Assembly: GCA_003667865.1 (NCBI GenBank)
Contig: CP033051.1
Coordinates: forward strand, 3,064,501 to 3,128,500
Source of the DNA: Rossellomorea marisflavi
GTDB taxonomy: Bacteria > Bacillota > Bacilli > Bacillales > Bacillaceae_B
Length of the DNA: 64,000 nt
Direction: 5' to 3'
Shown here: in pieces, positions 29,204 through 39,341 of the stretch
Position numbering within the stretch: position 1 is the first letter of the stretch
Layout: every line of letters begins with the position of its first letter
The notes under the pieces: generated by a model
The model's database searches: none
What the model was told of the DNA's origin: nothing
Seen by the model: only the letters and a program-made list of their open reading frames with translations
Position numbers and translations under genes: made by a program

Positions 29204-30454
29204 TTGAATGCAGAAATCATTGCAGTTGGATCAGAGCTATTACTTGGACAAATTGTCAATACAAATGCACGATTTTTATCCGAGCAGCTTGCTGAGTTAG
29301 GTATTAATGTCTACTATCATACCGTTGTAGGTGATAATGCCAATCGTCTATCACAGGCCATTCAGCTTGCTGAATCAAGGGCAGACCTTATTGTTTTCAC
29401 AGGAGGACTGGGTCCAACGAAAGATGACCTTACAAAAGAAACAATTGCTACTAGTTTACAGAAATCTCTTGTGATGGATACAGAAGCACTAGATTCTATT
29501 ACTGCTTACTTTCATAAGGTAGGGAGACAAATGACTCCGAACAATGAGAAGCAAGCCTTAATATTAGAAGGTTCTACTTCCTTAAAGAATGAATTTGGTA
29601 TGGCACCAGGAATGTTTTTAACACAAGACTCTCACCACTATATGCTTCTTCCAGGTCCACCATTTGAAATGGAACCAATGTTTAAAAAGTATGGAAGAGA
29701 ATCACTTTTAAGAGTTTTGGCTAAAAATGAAATCATTTGTTCACGCGTTTTACGGTTCTTTGGAATTGGGGAAGCACAGCTCGAAACAGAAATTATGGAC
29801 ATCCTTGATCGTCAAACAAATCCTACCATTGCACCTCTAGCCAGCGATGGTGAAGTCACATTAAGAATAACAGCAAAGCACGAGTCAAGAGTTAGAGCAA
29901 TTAGTATGATTGACGAATTAGAAAAGGAGATTCTCGATATTGCTGGGGATTATTTTTATGGTTATGATGACACCTCTCTTATTCGTGAAGCCATTACGTT
30001 GATGACAAAGCACTCTTTAACACTTTCATGTGCAGAAAGCTTAACGGGTGGACTGTTTCAATCAGAGATAGCATCCGTTCCAGGAGCAAGCAATGTTCTT
30101 AGTGGGGGTGTTGTGTGTTATAGCAATGAAGTGAAAGAAACAGTATTATCAGTTCCTAAAGAAATACTAGATTCATTTGGAGCTGTTAGTGAACAATGTG
30201 CTAGGCAACTAGCAGAAAATGTGCGAAAGCTATGTAACTCTCAAATTGGTATAAGCTTTACCGGTGTTGCAGGCCCGAGCGAACAAGAAGACAAACCTGT
30301 TGGGACGGTATGGATTGGATTATCAATCGAGGGTCATTCTACCCAAGCTTTTCCTTTAAAACTAGCAGGAGGTCGCAATGGGAACCGAGTGCGTTCAGTA
30401 AAGTATGGTGCTTTTTACTTGTTAAAGGCACTTAAAGAGTTATCCTTTAACTAA
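29204..30454 (+). CDS. cinA: CinA (nicotinamide-nucleotide amidase / competence-damage protein)
   Basis: A 416-residue two-domain protein: an N-terminal MoaB/MogA-like domain ([30 protein letters not shown]) and a C-terminal amidohydrolase domain ([27 protein letters not shown]). The family acts in NAD recycling and belongs to the late competence genes of B. subtilis, where it lies directly before recA as here. Starts at TTG 29204 behind TGGAGG. Full length. Confidence 0.95.
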   Translation: MNAEIIAVGSELLLGQIVNTNARFLSEQLAELGINVYYHTVVGDNANRLSQAIQLAESRADLIVFTGGLGPTKDDLTKETIATSLQKSLVMDTEALDSITAYFHKVGRQMTPNNEKQALILEGSTSLKNEFGMAPGMFLTQDSHHYMLLPGPPFEMEPMFKKYGRESLLRVLAKNEIICSRVLRFFGIGEAQLETEIMDILDRQTNPTIAPLASDGEVTLRITAKHESRVRAISMIDELEKEILDIAGDYFYGYDDTSLIREAITLMTKHSLTLSCAESLTGGLFQSEIASVPGASNVLSGGVVCYSNEVKETVLSVPKEILDSFGAVSEQCARQLAENVRKLCNSQIGISFTGVAGPSEQEDKPVGTVWIGLSIEGHSTQAFPLKLAGGRNGNRVRSVKYGAFYLLKALKELSFN

Positions 30455-30591
30455 AAATATATATTTATTAGTCTTGAAATCATTGTCAGATTCTATACCA
30501 ATTTTTACTTTTTATAGTCATAATTAGCCCAATTACTGAAATTCTCTATAGAAAATCTCTATTTTGACTGAAAAGCGAATGGTGAAAAAAC

Positions 30592-30605
30592 CGAATGGAT
30601 GTTCG
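30592..30605 (+). promoter_or_regulatory. LexA (SOS) box upstream of recA
   Basis: CGAATGGATGTTCG matches the Gram-positive LexA/DinR operator CGAACRNRYGTTCG with one mismatch in the left arm. It lies just upstream of the recA promoter, so recA is likely damage-inducible. Confidence 0.75.
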
Positions 30606-30614
30606 ATTTTTTAC

Positions 30615-30643
30615 TTGTTAAAACGAATAAAAAGGTTTATAGT
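30615..30643 (+). promoter_or_regulatory. recA promoter
   Basis: TTGTTA (30615-30620), 17-base spacer, TATAGT (30638-30643): a good sigma-A promoter immediately downstream of the LexA box, giving a leader of about 60 bases. Confidence 0.75.
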
Positions 30644-30710
30644 ATATATAGGTGATTAAAGAGGCAAACTAGTAGGTTTGTCTTCTACCGTAATAAAGGA
30701 GGAAATACTT

Positions 30711-31745
30711 GTGAGCGATCGTAAAGCCGCATTAGATATGGCATTAAAACAAATTGAAAAGCAATTCGGAAAAGGCTCTATTATGAAACTTGGAGAGCAA
30801 ACGGATAGAAATGTTGTAACGGTTCCTAGTGGATCTCTTGCATTGGATGCAGCGCTTGGTATTGGTGGATACCCAAGAGGAAGAATTATTGAAATTTACG
30901 GACCAGAATCTTCAGGTAAAACAACAGTAGCTCTACATGCAATTGCAGAAGTACAGAACCAAGGTGGTCAAGCTGCATTTATTGATGCTGAGCATGCACT
31001 AGATCCTGTATACGCGCAAAAGCTAGGTGTAAATATTGATGAGTTATTATTATCTCAGCCTGATACAGGTGAGCAAGCACTTGAAATTGCTGAGGCTCTA
31101 GTACGTAGTGGAGCAGTAGACATTCTTGTTATTGACTCGGTTGCAGCACTAGTACCTAAAGCGGAGATTGAGGGAGAAATGGGAGATTCCCACGTTGGTC
31201 TTCAAGCTCGATTAATGTCACAAGCACTTCGTAAACTATCAGGTGCTATTAATAAGTCAAAAACCATTGCAATCTTTATTAACCAAATTCGTGAAAAAGT
31301 TGGAGTTATGTTCGGAAATCCAGAAACTACACCGGGTGGACGTGCATTAAAATTCTATTCTTCTGTACGTTTAGAAGTACGTCGTGCCGAAACGCTTAAA
31401 CAAGGTAACGATATGGTCGGAAACAAAACAAGGATTAAAGTAGTAAAGAATAAAGTAGCACCTCCATTCCGTACTGCAGAAGTTGATATAATGTATGGAG
31501 AAGGAATTTCAAAAGAGGGCGAAATTGTAGATTTAGGTTCAGATCTAGATATCGTTCAAAAAAGTGGTGCATGGTATTCTTATAATGAAGAACGTCTTGG
31601 CCAAGGGCGCGAAAACGCGAAAGTATTCCTTAAAGAGAATCCAGAAATTCGTAATGAGATTATGCTAAAAATCCGTGAACATTATGGATTGGATACTGGA
31701 GCAAAAGAACTAGATCAAGAAGAGTTCTCTTTACTTGAAGAATAA
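30711..31745 (+). CDS. recA: Recombinase RecA
   Basis: ATP-dependent strand-exchange protein and LexA co-protease, 344 residues. Walker [10 protein letters not shown] near residue 65 and the family signature [14 protein letters not shown] are intact, and there is no intein. GTG 30711 is chosen because AAAGGAGG at 30695-30702 is 8 bases upstream and [15 protein letters not shown] is the usual start; an upstream TTG at 30678 is unlikely. A LexA box lies upstream. Confidence 0.98.
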   Translation: MSDRKAALDMALKQIEKQFGKGSIMKLGEQTDRNVVTVPSGSLALDAALGIGGYPRGRIIEIYGPESSGKTTVALHAIAEVQNQGGQAAFIDAEHALDPVYAQKLGVNIDELLLSQPDTGEQALEIAEALVRSGAVDILVIDSVAALVPKAEIEGEMGDSHVGLQARLMSQALRKLSGAINKSKTIAIFINQIREKVGVMFGNPETTPGGRALKFYSSVRLEVRRAETLKQGNDMVGNKTRIKVVKNKVAPPFRTAEVDIMYGEGISKEGEIVDLGSDLDIVQKSGAWYSYNEERLGQGRENAKVFLKENPEIRNEIMLKIREHYGLDTGAKELDQEEFSLLEE

Positions 31746-31756
31746 GTAGCGTAGTT

Positions 31757-31790
31757 AGAGGCAGCTTTTGGCTGCTTCTTTTATTTATCA
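31757..31790 (+). terminator. Terminator after recA
   Basis: AGAGGCAGC-TTTTG-GCTGCTTCT followed by a T-rich stretch. Confidence 0.75.
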
Positions 31791-31849
31791 CGTCTCTTAT
31801 TTAAGTAAAATACACCAATAAAAATTCCAAGTCATGTATATTCGGATGC

Positions 31850-31865
31850 AATATTGTACAATATT
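31850..31865. promoter_or_regulatory. Perfect 16-base palindrome upstream of rny
   Basis: AATATTGTACAATATT is a perfect palindrome about 65 bases upstream of the rny -35 box. It could be an operator for an unidentified dimeric regulator. No known motif recognised. Confidence 0.3.
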
Positions 31866-31930
31866 CAGCAAAAAAGAACATAAAATTGAATGAAATCCAT
31901 GAGAATTCTAGTATCTACTAGGTGAACCCC

Positions 31931-31959
31931 TTGACAATGAATTTTCAGAGATTTAAAAT
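31931..31959 (+). promoter_or_regulatory. rny promoter
   Basis: Consensus -35 TTGACA (31931-31936), exactly 17 bases, then TAAAAT (31954-31959). This is the best sigma-A promoter in the window; the leader to the rny start is about 110 bases. Confidence 0.78.
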
Positions 31960-32080
31960 TAAGATGTATATTTTACAAATTTTTCGAATGAATATTTGAA
32001 ACTTATGCATGTATATTGAACATGATGTACAAGCCGACATGTAAAAACATGATGAAAAGTTCATAGCAAGAGGAGGTGAC

Positions 32081-33643
32081 ATGATGGAATCCAATTCAAT
32101 CATCTTCATTTTGCTTGGCCTAATCGTCGGTGTAGTTGTTGGATACTTTATTCGTAGATCCATTGCTGAAGCGAAAATAGCAGGAGCTAGAGGTACTGCA
32201 GAGCAGATTTTAGAAGATGCGAAGCGAGATGCAGAAGCTCTTAAGAAGGAAGCGCTTTTAGAAGCAAAGGATGAAAATCATAAGCTTCGTACAGATATTG
32301 AAAATGAGCTTCGTGAACGAAGAAATGAATTGCAAAAACAAGAAAATCGTTTAATGCAAAAGGAAGAGAACCTCGATCGAAAAGACGAATCACTAGAAAA
32401 GCGTGAGACGTTATTAGAAAAGAAAGAGGATACTCTTAACGAAAGACAACAACATATTGAAGAGATGGAAAGCAAAGTGGACGAGATGGTACGAAAACAG
32501 CAATCTGAGCTAGAACGCATCTCGAGCCTGACTCGTGATGAAGCGAAAGCGATCATCCTTGACCGCGTTGAAAACGAGCTTTCCCATGACATTGCGTTGA
32601 TGGTGAGAGAGCACGAAATGCGTGCGAAGGAAGAAGCAGATAAGAAAGCAAAAGACATTCTTTCTCTTGCGATCCAACGTTGTGCAGCAGAGCATGTAGC
32701 TGAAACAACTGTATCTGTTGTAAACCTTCCAAATGATGAGATGAAAGGTCGTATTATTGGACGTGAGGGACGTAACATTCGAACACTTGAAACGTTAACG
32801 GGTATTGATTTAATTATTGATGATACTCCAGAAGCGGTTATACTTTCAGGTTTTGACCCAATTCGTCGAGAGACGGCTCGACTTGCATTAGAAAAACTAG
32901 TTCAGGACGGACGTATTCACCCTGCTCGAATTGAGGAAATGGTTGACAAATCAAGACGAGAAGTGGATGAACACATCCGAGAAATAGGAGAGCAAACTAC
33001 ATTTGAAGTAGGTGTTCATGGACTCCATCCTGATTTAATTAAAATTTTAGGACGTTTGAAGTTCCGTACAAGTTACGGTCAAAATGTCTTAAAGCACTCG
33101 ATGGAGGTAGCGTATTTATCTGGTTTACTAGCAGCGGAGCTTGGTGAAGACGAGACATTAGCTCGTCGTGCTGGATTGCTTCATGATCTAGGAAAGGCCA
33201 TTGACCATGAAGTTGAAGGAAGTCACGTAGAAATTGGTGTTGAATTAGCAACGAAGTATAAGGAACACCCTGTTGTCATTAACAGTATTGCATCACACCA
33301 TGGTGATACTGAGCCAACATCTATTATTTCGGTTCTTGTTGCTGCAGCAGATGCATTATCTGCAGCACGCCCTGGAGCGCGAAGTGAGACACTTGAAAAC
33401 TACATTCGAAGACTTGAAAAGCTTGAGGATATCTCAGAATCCTATGAAGGTGTAGAGAAATCATTCGCAATCCAAGCTGGACGTGAAGTTCGAATTATGG
33501 TCAAGCCTGAACAAATTGACGATCTTGAAGCACATCGTTTAGCTCGAGATATTCGAAAACGAATCGAAGAAGAGCTAGACTACCCAGGTCACATAAAAGT
33601 AACCGTAATACGTGAAACAAGAGCTGTTGAGTACGCAAAGTAA
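32081..33643 (+). CDS. rny: Ribonuclease Y
   Basis: Membrane-anchored endoribonuclease that starts mRNA decay. It has 520 residues. One N-terminal transmembrane segment is followed by a long charged coiled coil (about 30-200), a KH domain ([16 protein letters not shown] near 220) and an HD domain ([10 protein letters not shown] near 370). GAGGAGGTGAC precedes ATG 32081/32084; the second ATG has slightly better spacing. In B. subtilis ymdB and spoVS follow directly; here 17 kb of other genes intervene. Confidence 0.96.
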   Translation: MMESNSIIFILLGLIVGVVVGYFIRRSIAEAKIAGARGTAEQILEDAKRDAEALKKEALLEAKDENHKLRTDIENELRERRNELQKQENRLMQKEENLDRKDESLEKRETLLEKKEDTLNERQQHIEEMESKVDEMVRKQQSELERISSLTRDEAKAIILDRVENELSHDIALMVREHEMRAKEEADKKAKDILSLAIQRCAAEHVAETTVSVVNLPNDEMKGRIIGREGRNIRTLETLTGIDLIIDDTPEAVILSGFDPIRRETARLALEKLVQDGRIHPARIEEMVDKSRREVDEHIREIGEQTTFEVGVHGLHPDLIKILGRLKFRTSYGQNVLKHSMEVAYLSGLLAAELGEDETLARRAGLLHDLGKAIDHEVEGSHVEIGVELATKYKEHPVVINSIASHHGDTEPTSIISVLVAAADALSAARPGARSETLENYIRRLEKLEDISESYEGVEKSFAIQAGREVRIMVKPEQIDDLEAHRLARDIRKRIEEELDYPGHIKVTVIRETRAVEYAK

Positions 33644-33666
33644 GGATAAATCCTATCCGATATTAT

Positions 33667-33703
33667 AAAAAGACACTAGATGTTAATTCTAGTGTCTTTT
33701 TTG
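33667..33703 (+). terminator. Terminator after rny
   Basis: AAAAAGACACTAGA / TCTAGTGTCTTTTT with a short loop. Confidence 0.92.
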
Positions 33704-33950
33704 TATCTATACTCTATTACTAGAAAGTACGAAGAAATAAGAAGGCTTATGATCTGTTATCACAACGGAGTTGCTTGAAACTTAGGTGTTATGGACTTCT
33801 GTGGAGCATTGCAAGCTTAGAAAGGCTATTTTGCCTACATACTGGACGGACCCCCGCATGACCGTATGGAAGATTCACACCACATAGTTGAAGTAGTGTT
33901 CATATTTTTAAATAGTATAAAATAAAAATTTAGAATCTTTAGAATAGTAG
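33704..33950. other. Intergenic remnant before the acyl-CoA operon
   Basis: No gene supported. A stretch at about 33770-33870 (TTGCTTGAA..., GACTTCTGTGGAGCA, GACCCCCGCATGACC) is faintly like the GC-rich palindromic repeats at 9.6 and 21.4 kb and may be a decayed copy. Confidence 0.3.
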
Positions 33951-33979
33951 TTGAATAATCTTCTATTAGAGTATATGAT
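33951..33979 (+). promoter_or_regulatory. Promoter of the acyl-CoA operon
   Basis: TTGAAT (33951-33956), 17-base spacer, TATGAT (33974-33979). The predicted start of transcription falls about 10 bases before the TetR-type operator at 33996. Confidence 0.65.
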
Positions 33980-33995
33980 AAAAATGTAAACTACA

Positions 33996-34011
33996 TACCA
34001 ACCGGTTAGTA
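33996..34011. promoter_or_regulatory. TetR-type operator, copy 1
   Basis: TACCAACCGGTTAGTA, a 16-base palindrome with one mismatch, sits just downstream of the promoter. An almost identical site occurs at 38428-38443, on the other side of the local TetR gene. Such ACCGGT-centred sites are typical of TetR family repressors. Confidence 0.72.
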
Positions 34012-34032
34012 AGTTTCGGAGGAGGGATAACA

Positions 34033-35247
34033 ATGAATTTTTCCTATTCAGAAAAAGTGCAAGCACTTCAAGAGAAGCTCTCAGCCTTTATGGAAGAGCA
34101 TGTCTATCCAAATGAAAAACGATATGAACAACAATTAAATGAACAAAAAAACCGATGGTCAGATGTTCCTGAAATTGTAGAACAACTTAAGCAAAAGGCA
34201 AAGGATGAAGGACTATGGAATTTATTTCTTCCAGATAGCGAGTTAGGCGCTGGTCTAACGAATCTTGAATATGCCCCTTTATGTGAACTTATGGGGAAAA
34301 GTCTAATTGGTCCTGAAGTCTTCAATTGTAATGCACCCGATACAGGAAATATGGAAGTGCTGGTACGATACGGAACGGAACAGCATAAGGAAGAATGGTT
34401 GAAGCCGTTATTAAATGGCGACATTCGATCTTGCTTTTCTATGACAGAGCCTGATGTAGCCTCAGCTGATGCAACGAACGTTCAAGCAAGCATTGTACGT
34501 GATGGTGATGAATACGTTATTAATGGTAGAAAGTGGTGGTCGTCTGGTGCTGGAGACCCACGCTGTGAAATCGCGATTGTTATGGGAAAAACTAATCCAG
34601 ATGCACCAAAACACGAACAACAGTCAATGATTCTTGTTCCACTAAAAACTCCAGGAGTTACGATTGAACGAATGCTACCTGTATTTGGCTTTGACCATGC
34701 TCCCCATGGACATGCTGAGATTACTTTTGACAATGTTCGAGTTCCCGCTTCAAATATCCTATTGGGTGAAGGAAAAGGCTTTGCGATCGCGCAAGGAAGG
34801 CTAGGACCTGGTCGAATTCATCATTGTATGAGGTTAATCGGTGCAGCAGAGCGTGCACTTGAAGAATTATGTAAGCGCGTACAAAACCGAGTGGCCTTTG
34901 GAAAACCGTTAGCAAGTCAAGGTGTCATTCAAGAGTGGATTGCTGATTCACGAATTGAAATTGAACAAGCAAGACTTCTAACTTTGAAAGCAGCTTACAT
35001 GATGGATACGGTTGGAAACAAAGTAGCGAAGAAAGAAATTGCGATGATTAAAGTGGTGGCACCGAATATGGCACTACGAGTTATTGATCGTGCTATTCAA
35101 GCATTTGGTGCAGCTGGTGTAAGTAATGACGTTCCACTGGCAGCACAGTGGGCAAATGCACGTACATTACGTATTGCAGATGGACCAGATGAAGTACACC
35201 GAGCACAAATAGCAAAACTAGAGTTACGAGAATATAGTCAAAAATAA
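34033..35247 (+). CDS. ACAD10/11-type acyl-CoA dehydrogenase
   Basis: A 404-residue flavoprotein of the acyl-CoA dehydrogenase fold. It resembles the ACAD domain of human ACAD10/ACAD11 more than classical fatty acyl-CoA dehydrogenases: [39 protein letters not shown] and [17 protein letters not shown] are near-identical to ACAD11 as I recall it. That subgroup, and bacterial LvaC, processes 4-phosphoacyl-CoA made by an APH-type kinase; such a kinase is encoded at 40563. First gene of the operon, behind GGAGGAGGG and a TetR operator. Family call is firm; substrate is inferred. Confidence 0.9.
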   Translation: MNFSYSEKVQALQEKLSAFMEEHVYPNEKRYEQQLNEQKNRWSDVPEIVEQLKQKAKDEGLWNLFLPDSELGAGLTNLEYAPLCELMGKSLIGPEVFNCNAPDTGNMEVLVRYGTEQHKEEWLKPLLNGDIRSCFSMTEPDVASADATNVQASIVRDGDEYVINGRKWWSSGAGDPRCEIAIVMGKTNPDAPKHEQQSMILVPLKTPGVTIERMLPVFGFDHAPHGHAEITFDNVRVPASNILLGEGKGFAIAQGRLGPGRIHHCMRLIGAAERALEELCKRVQNRVAFGKPLASQGVIQEWIADSRIEIEQARLLTLKAAYMMDTVGNKVAKKEIAMIKVVAPNMALRVIDRAIQAFGAAGVSNDVPLAAQWANARTLRIADGPDEVHRAQIAKLELREYSQK

Positions 35248-35271
35248 CAAGTAAAGGTTGAGGTGAAGAAC

Positions 35272-36048
35272 ATGCATGTATTAGAGCTATTTAGTTTAAA
35301 AGGGAAAACAGCAATCGTTACAGGTGGTGGTAGAGGCTTAGGTGCACAAATTGCGCAAGGCTTTGCAGAAGCTGGTGCAAACCTTGTCTTATGTTCACGT
35401 AAAGTTGAAAACTGTGAGGAAGTAGCCGCTCATTTAAAGAAAGAATGCGGTGTAGAAGTACTAGCTTTATCTTGTGATATTACAAACCGAGAAGAGATTG
35501 ATAGAGTAGTAGAACAGACGCTCGAACGATTTGGCTCGATTGATATTCTTGTGAATAATAGTGGAGCTACATGGGGAGCACCAGCTGTAGATATGCCTTT
35601 AGAAGCATGGCAAAAAGTATTAAATGTAAACGTAACAGGTACATTTTTATTTAGTCAGGCTGTTGGAAGACAGATGCTTGAACAGAAGAGTGGAAAAATC
35701 ATTAATATTTCCTCTGTTGCTAGTTTAGGAGGAACCGATCCTGCTGTAATGGATACCATTGGCTACAACACAAGCAAAGGTGCGATTAATACGTTCACGA
35801 AAGACCTAGCTGTTAAATGGGGGCCAAGTAATATCCAAGTAAATGCCATTGCACCTGGATTTTTCCCAACAAAAATGTCAAAGGTGTTAATTGAACATGG
35901 TAAGGACCATTTCCTAAGAGGTACCCCGTTAAAACGATTTGGTTCAGACACAGACCTTAAAGGAGTCGCTTTGTTCTTAGCATCAAAAGCATCCGATTAT
36001 ATTACTGGTGACATTGTGATTGTTGATGGTGGTTCACACGCAATGTAA
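35272..36048 (+). CDS. SDR-family dehydrogenase (acyl-CoA operon)
   Basis: Short-chain dehydrogenase, about 258 residues. Cofactor loop TGGGRGLGAQ, NNSGATWG, catalytic serine in NISSVASLG and YNTSKGA (Y-x3-K) are intact. ATG 35272 has GAGGTGA upstream; the in-frame GTG at 35263 lies inside that site. It starts 24 bases after the ACAD gene. In the levulinate (lva) pathway an SDR also accompanies the ACAD; here it could oxidise or reduce a hydroxyacyl/oxoacyl group. Substrate unknown. Confidence 0.88.
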   Translation: MHVLELFSLKGKTAIVTGGGRGLGAQIAQGFAEAGANLVLCSRKVENCEEVAAHLKKECGVEVLALSCDITNREEIDRVVEQTLERFGSIDILVNNSGATWGAPAVDMPLEAWQKVLNVNVTGTFLFSQAVGRQMLEQKSGKIINISSVASLGGTDPAVMDTIGYNTSKGAINTFTKDLAVKWGPSNIQVNAIAPGFFPTKMSKVLIEHGKDHFLRGTPLKRFGSDTDLKGVALFLASKASDYITGDIVIVDGGSHAM

Positions 36049-36080
36049 TCATATATAAGAAAATTTTAAGGAGGAACATA

Positions 36081-37694
36081 ATGATGGAAAATAAGAAAAA
36101 TTGGTTTGCAACGTATCCTGAAGGGTATTCACATGACCTTGACATTCCGGATATTCCTCTACATCAATTATTGAAGGATTCAGCTCAGAACTATCCAGGG
36201 AATCGTGCTACAACATTTTACACGCACACACTAACGTACCAAGAGCTTTATCATACTTCATTGGCTTTTGCGGCAGCACTTCAAGAAAAGGGGATTCAAA
36301 AGGGCGACCGTGTTGCCATTATGCTTCCGAACTGTCCTCAATACGTCATTGCATATTATGGAATTTTAGCTGCTGGTGGAATTGTCACCCAGATCAACCC
36401 GATGCTTGTTGAGCGAGAGCTTCAACATATATTAGTAGATTCAGGTGCTTCAGCGATTGTCTCGTTAGATGCCCTGTATCCAAAAGTAAAATCAGTACAG
36501 CAAGAAACAAACATACAAACAGTCATCACAGTTAGTCTCCAAGAAGAGTTCTCCCCAGAAGGTAATGATATCGGCTTCAAACCATTATTGGCTTCACTTA
36601 CAACATCGTATACTCCAGTAGACATTGAACCAGAACATGATATTGCGGTTTTACAATACACAGGTGGAACAACAGGACGTTCGAAAGGTGCTATGCTGAC
36701 ACATCGAAACCTAGTAAGCAATGTTGTTCAATTAAATGAGTTTTATAAAAATGATATAGATCCTGGTAAAGAGAGCTATCTAACGGTCATCCCACTCTTT
36801 CACGTTTTTGGTATGACAGCTTGTATGAACCTGGCATTATCTACAGGTAACAATATGATCTTATTGCCGCGCTTTGAATTAGAGGAAGTGCTTGAAACGA
36901 TTAAAAGGGAAAAACCAACATGCTTTCCTGGAGTTCCAACGATGTATGTTGGCATTACGAATCATCCGAAAGCAGAGAGCTATGGAATTGATAGTATCCG
37001 CATTTGTAATAGTGGAAGTGCACCGATGCCACTTGGTGTTATGAATGAATTTGAACAGAAAACAGGTGCGAAGATTCTAGAAGGCTATGGTCTTTCAGAG
37101 GCATCACCTGTTACACACTGTAATCCTGCCTTTGGTGAACGAAAAGCAGGTACAATTGGAATTGGAATTCCTGGAACGCAATATAAAGTCGTTGATGTTG
37201 CAACAGGAACAGAAGAAGTTGCAGCTAATGAGTTAGGGGAATTAATACTTTCAGGACCTCAAGTGATGAAGGGATATTGGAATAATCTCGATGAAACCGC
37301 TAACGCTCTTCGTGACGGCTGGTTATTCACAGGAGATATTGCGAAAGTAGATGAGGATGGATATGTGTCTATTGTGGATCGAAAGAAAGACATGATTATC
37401 GCTAGTGGCTTTAATATTTATCCTCGTGATGTAGAAGAAGTTTTATATGAGCATCTTGCTGTCCAAGAATCTGTTGTAATTGGGGTACCTGATCCATATA
37501 GAGGTGAAACAGTAAAAGCTTTTATTGTTAAAAAGCAGGGGCAAGAGGTAACGGAAGAAGAGATTATTGAGTTTAGTAAAGAGAGACTTTCTGCTTATAA
37601 GGTGCCTAAAATCATTGAATTCCGTGATGAGCTACCGAAAACAAATGTTGGAAAGATTCTGAGAAGAGCATTGCGAGAAGAGATTAAGAAGTAA
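36081..37694 (+). CDS. Acyl-CoA synthetase (AMP-forming)
   Basis: A 537-residue acid-thiol ligase that activates carboxylic acids to CoA esters with ATP. The AMP-binding motif YTGGTTGRSKGAM near residue 192, the YGLSEASP motif near 335, GWLFTGDIAKVDEDGY and the C-terminal catalytic lysine region LPKTNVGKILRR are all present. The fold and motifs are those of medium/long-chain FadD-like ligases. AAGGAGG precedes ATG 36081/36084. It likely provides the entry step of this pathway. Confidence 0.9.
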   Translation: MMENKKNWFATYPEGYSHDLDIPDIPLHQLLKDSAQNYPGNRATTFYTHTLTYQELYHTSLAFAAALQEKGIQKGDRVAIMLPNCPQYVIAYYGILAAGGIVTQINPMLVERELQHILVDSGASAIVSLDALYPKVKSVQQETNIQTVITVSLQEEFSPEGNDIGFKPLLASLTTSYTPVDIEPEHDIAVLQYTGGTTGRSKGAMLTHRNLVSNVVQLNEFYKNDIDPGKESYLTVIPLFHVFGMTACMNLALSTGNNMILLPRFELEEVLETIKREKPTCFPGVPTMYVGITNHPKAESYGIDSIRICNSGSAPMPLGVMNEFEQKTGAKILEGYGLSEASPVTHCNPAFGERKAGTIGIGIPGTQYKVVDVATGTEEVAANELGELILSGPQVMKGYWNNLDETANALRDGWLFTGDIAKVDEDGYVSIVDRKKDMIIASGFNIYPRDVEEVLYEHLAVQESVVIGVPDPYRGETVKAFIVKKQGQEVTEEEIIEFSKERLSAYKVPKIIEFRDELPKTNVGKILRRALREEIKK

Positions 37695-37718
37695 TCAAAG
37701 AAGATGCTCTTGTTACTA

Positions 37719-37727
37719 TGATATAAT
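37719..37727 (+). promoter_or_regulatory. Extended -10 promoter of the TetR gene
   Basis: TGATATAAT (TGnTATAAT) 37 bases before the TetR start, suggesting the repressor has its own promoter in addition to read-through. Confidence 0.5.
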
Positions 37728-37764
37728 TTTTCCATATTAAAGAACAGTGAGGGACTAGAGACAA

Positions 37765-38334
37765 ATGAAGGAACATATCATAGAAACTAGCATCCGCCTT
37801 TTTGGCGAAAAGGGATTTAAAGAAACGAGTATCCAAGACTTAATGGATGAATTAGAGGTTACGAAAGGAACATTTTACTATTATTTTAAAAGTAAAGAGC
37901 AGCTTTTAAAGGACATTCACCTCCAATATATTGACCGATTAATTAAACATCAGGAAATGATTATTGGAGACGAAAGTCTTTCAAGTACTGAAAAAATCCA
38001 TCAAATGATCTTAAGCTTAATTACGGATATTAAAGAGCATGGTTTAAGAGCAAAAGTTTTTTTTCGAGAAATGAGACATCTTCATGGTAAAAATTTTTCA
38101 GTTGTCGTCAAGAAACGCGATCAATTTCGAAAGAACATTGAGAACGTTATTGAAGATGGTATGAGTAATGGAGAGTTTCGAAAAGACCTACCAGCAGATA
38201 TTGTGGCATTTGGAATCCTTGGGATGGCAAACTGGAGCTATTTTTGGTTTGACCCCGAGGGAGAGGTCTCAGACGAACAAGTTTCAAGAATTTTTCATGC
38301 ATTATTATCTACAGGCTTAGTCCCTCAATCATAA
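37765..38334 (+). CDS. TetR-family repressor of the acyl-CoA operon
   Basis: A 189-residue regulator with a typical N-terminal helix-turn-helix (IRLFGEKGFKETSIQDL, then VTKGTFYYYFKSKEQLL) and an all-helical ligand domain. Its gene lies inside the operon it probably controls, between two copies of the palindrome TACTAACCGGTTAGTA. Bacillus TetR members in such positions usually respond to acyl-CoAs; the ligand here is unknown. Not FadR of B. subtilis, whose operator is different. Confidence 0.86.
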   Translation: MKEHIIETSIRLFGEKGFKETSIQDLMDELEVTKGTFYYYFKSKEQLLKDIHLQYIDRLIKHQEMIIGDESLSSTEKIHQMILSLITDIKEHGLRAKVFFREMRHLHGKNFSVVVKKRDQFRKNIENVIEDGMSNGEFRKDLPADIVAFGILGMANWSYFWFDPEGEVSDEQVSRIFHALLSTGLVPQS

Positions 38335-38343
38335 AAAAATAGT

Positions 38344-38362
38344 GGCCTCTTGAACAGAGGCC
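38344..38362 (+). terminator. Hairpin after the TetR gene
   Basis: GGCCTCT-TGAAC-AGAGGCC. A stable stem, but no T run follows, so termination is uncertain. Confidence 0.4.
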
Positions 38363-38427
38363 AAATCCTTTAATTGAGTTGGCTATTAGGATAAAGCAAT
38401 ACGTAAGGATTAGAATCAACAATAACA

Positions 38428-38443
38428 TACTATCCGGTTAGTA
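38428..38443. promoter_or_regulatory. TetR-type operator, copy 2
   Basis: TACTATCCGGTTAGTA, differing from a perfect TACTAACCGGTTAGTA palindrome by one base. It abuts the ribosome site GGGAGG of the next gene, so binding would block transcription entering the second half of the operon. Confidence 0.72.
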
Positions 38444-38456
38444 GGGAGGAAATAAA

Positions 38457-39341
38457 ATGGGTTTTGAACAGGTTCAACATATTACGGTCATTGGAGCAGG
38501 GCAAATGGGCCATCAAATTGCGATGTTAAGCGCAATTGGTGGTTATGAAACTGTGATTCAGGATATTTCTGAGGAATCACTTCAAAAAGCGGAAATGAAA
38601 CTAAGAGGAATCATGTCTAAGTGGGAAGAAAAAGGAAAGCTTTCAAAAGAAGCGATTGAAGCAGCATTCGGAAGATTATCGTTTACGACAAGTCTAGAGG
38701 AAGCTGTTAAGGAAACCGACTTTGTAATTGAAGCAGTTGTCGAAAAGTTAGATATTAAGCGTGACATCTTTAAGAAGTTAGATGAGCTAACACAGCCTCA
38801 TGTCATATTAGCATCTAACAGCTCCACGATTGTGAACTCATTAATCGCTGAGGTAACCAATCGACCTGACAAGGTGGTCAATATGCACTTCTTTTTCCCG
38901 CCACTTGTCATGGATTGCGTAGAGGTTGTAAAGAGCGAGAATACTAGTGATGAAACAGCTGAAATCACGATGAAGGTTAGTGAAAAGTTAAACCGAACGG
39001 CTGTTTTACTAGAAAAAGAGATTTCTGGTTTCATTGCAAATCGTATTCTTGGGGCATTGCAAAGAGAAGCGATGTATCTGTACGAAAATGGTTATGCTAG
39101 TTTCGAAGATATCGATATTATCTGTCGTAAGGCATTAAAGCACCCAATCGGACCTTTTGAATTAATGGATCTTTCAGGTATTGATGTTGGTTATTTTGTG
39201 ATGCAACAACGATATAAAGAAACAGGGGACCCGTATGATAAGCCACCACGCTTTATTGAGGAAAAGGTGGAAAAAGGGGAGCTTGGTCGTAAAACAGGAA
39301 AAGGCTTTTACACATACGAAAAAGAAGGAGTGAAGGGATAA
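38457..39341 (+). CDS. 3-hydroxyacyl-CoA dehydrogenase
   Basis: NAD-dependent 3-hydroxyacyl-CoA dehydrogenase of the short (HBD) type, 294 residues. Rossmann loop GAGQMGHQ near residue 14, catalytic histidine in VNMHFFFPP (usual form HFFNP) and the C-terminal domain HPIGPFELMDLSGIDVG are visible. It catalyses the third step of beta-oxidation. Its stop overlaps the start of the next gene (TAATG). Under operator copy 2. Confidence 0.92.
   Translation: MGFEQVQHITVIGAGQMGHQIAMLSAIGGYETVIQDISEESLQKAEMKLRGIMSKWEEKGKLSKEAIEAAFGRLSFTTSLEEAVKETDFVIEAVVEKLDIKRDIFKKLDELTQPHVILASNSSTIVNSLIAEVTNRPDKVVNMHFFFPPLVMDCVEVVKSENTSDETAEITMKVSEKLNRTAVLLEKEISGFIANRILGALQREAMYLYENGYASFEDIDIICRKALKHPIGPFELMDLSGIDVGYFVMQQRYKETGDPYDKPPRFIEEKVEKGELGRKTGKGFYTYEKEGVKG

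Noticed and set aside
33770-33870. Third copy of the GC-rich palindromic repeat
   Set aside because: Only short, scattered similarity to the two clear copies; too weak to annotate as a repeat.
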